A stretch of 64,000 nt of DNA from Desulfurivibrio dismutans (GTDB lineage: Bacteria > Desulfobacterota > Desulfobulbia > Desulfobulbales > Desulfurivibrionaceae): positions 186,001-250,000 of the forward strand of contig NZ_JARGDQ010000001.1 of assembly GCF_029210385.1 (NCBI RefSeq), written 5' to 3'. Below, piece by piece: positions 63,269 through 64,000 of the stretch. Below the pieces are notes generated by a model, which saw nothing but the letters and a program-made list of their open reading frames with translations, was not told the DNA's origin and ran no database searches. The position numbers and the translations under genes were made by a program. Position 1 is the first letter of the stretch; every line of letters begins with the position of its first letter.

Positions 63269-64000
63269 ATGACCAAAGACGACCCCGAAATTCTGGCGCC
63301 GGAGGCCGAGGAGATTGAGCTACTCGCCCCAGAGGCCGGCTCTGAGGCAAGTGAGCCGGAGTTCCACCCTCTGGTCAGCCTGGATGACTCGGCCAACCTG
63401 CCGGTGGTTGGTAATGCCGCGCTGCACCGTTACCTGCAGGAGATCAACCAGTACCGGCTGCTCAGTCGGGAAGAGACCGACGAGCTGGCGCGCCATTTCA
63501 AAGAGACCGGCGACCCGGAGGCGGCCTATAAACTGGTCACCGCCAATCTGCGTCTGGTGGTCAAGGTGGCCATGGATTTTCAGAAGTACTGGATGCAGAA
63601 CTTTCTCGATCTGATCCAGGAGGGCAACATCGGGCTGGTCCAGGCGGTGAAAAAATTCGACCCCTACCGACAGGTCAAGTTTTCCTATTACGCCGCCTAC
63701 TGGATCCGGGCCTATATCTTAAAGTTCATCATGGATAACTGGCGCCTGGTCAAGATCGGCACCACCCAGGCCCAGCGCAAGCTTTTCTTCAGCCTTAACA
63801 AGGAGAAAAAGCTGCTGGAATCACAGGGGTTCAAACCCGAACCCAAGCTGCTGGCCCAGCGCCTCAACGTCAAGGAGAGCGAGGTCATTGAGATGAGCCA
63901 GCGCATGGACAACTGGGACATGTCGCTGGAAAGCCCGGTGCGGGAAGACTCCGGCGATGAACGCAAGGATTTCCTGCCCACGACCGGCCCCAGTGTCGAG
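63269..64000 (+). CDS. rpoH: RpoH-type sigma factor, 3' end outside window
   Basis: First 244 residues are visible. An acidic N-terminus (1-45) precedes region 1.2/2: NAALHRYLQEINQYRLLSRE, TANLRLVVKVAMDFQKYWMQ, NFLDLIQEGNIGLVQAVKKF, VKFSYYAAYWIRAYILKFIM (2.3-2.4). GTTQAQRKLFFSLNKEK is the RpoH box peculiar to heat-shock sigma factors, followed by region 3. The start has no clear ribosome site; ATG 63269 fits the frame, but a later start is possible. Should direct heat-shock or a related regulon. Confidence 0.88.
   Translation, partial: MTKDDPEILAPEAEEIELLAPEAGSEASEPEFHPLVSLDDSANLPVVGNAALHRYLQEINQYRLLSREETDELARHFKETGDPEAAYKLVTANLRLVVKVAMDFQKYWMQNFLDLIQEGNIGLVQAVKKFDPYRQVKFSYYAAYWIRAYILKFIMDNWRLVKIGTTQAQRKLFFSLNKEKKLLESQGFKPEPKLLAQRLNVKESEVIEMSQRMDNWDMSLESPVREDSGDERKDFLPTTGPSVE

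Overview
The window is a dense, GC-rich bacterial chromosome segment. A periplasmic selenocysteine formate dehydrogenase with its maturation genes, lipid A/LPS export genes (MsbA, LptF, LptG), an activase-like ASKHA protein, a RACo-like protein and many two-component systems all point to an anaerobic Gram-negative bacterium. A sulfate- or sulfur-metabolising Desulfobacterota member (Desulfobulbales-like) is my best guess; this is inference from gene content, since no rRNA or other taxonomic marker is present.

Layout. 1-4.1 kb: the 3' end of a very large flagellin whose variable region is a long run of hexapeptide (left-handed beta-helix type) repeats, then a FitAB/VapBC-like toxin-antitoxin pair with a clear promoter and operator. 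4.3-17.4 kb: dnaE, a 57-residue Trm112-family protein, cysK, metX-metW, an HTH/two-CW protein, a family 2 glycosyltransferase, comM and an ABC exporter pair. 17.7-29.4 kb: one long leftward array encoding formate dehydrogenase alpha (in-frame UGA), beta and gamma, FdhE, a small CQLGCF protein, FdhD, MoeA, a MoeA-substrate-binding-domain fusion and a transglutaminase-like protein. 29.4-34.8 kb: a sigma-54 promoter and tandem upstream sites for the dehydrogenase operon, then a divergent trio of NtrC-type regulator, periplasmic binding protein and sensor kinase that probably senses a ligand and switches the operon on. 34.9-41.5 kb: universal stress protein, KamA-family radical SAM enzyme, a small Cys protein, an activase-like ASKHA protein with an uncharacterised partner, and lptG-lptF-crcB. 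41.6-48.7 kb: a RACo-like protein without a ferredoxin domain, msbA, a DHH phosphoesterase and two tandem GlgC-type proteins. 48.7-58.8 kb: trpBA, a second binding-protein/kinase/regulator operon, an orphan protein with GalT/HIT-like features, SlyD-like FKBP and a helical unknown. 58.9-64 kb: small protein-hisI-hisG, engB, lepA (leftward) and the start of an rpoH-type sigma factor.

The strongest unexplained signal is a family of about 90-135 bp palindromic elements, six copies within 7.9-18.4 kb. The core is conserved, but the terminal inverted arms differ from copy to copy while staying nearly or exactly self-complementary within each copy. One copy lies in frame inside the transglutaminase-like gene and adds about 44 residues, much like Rickettsia palindromic elements. 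A second, shorter dispersed repeat (about 30 bp, GTCC...GTTGCC) marks intergenic gaps across the whole window.

Many long open frames antisense to GC-rich genes are ignored as shadows. No tRNA, rRNA, CRISPR array or insertion sequence was seen.
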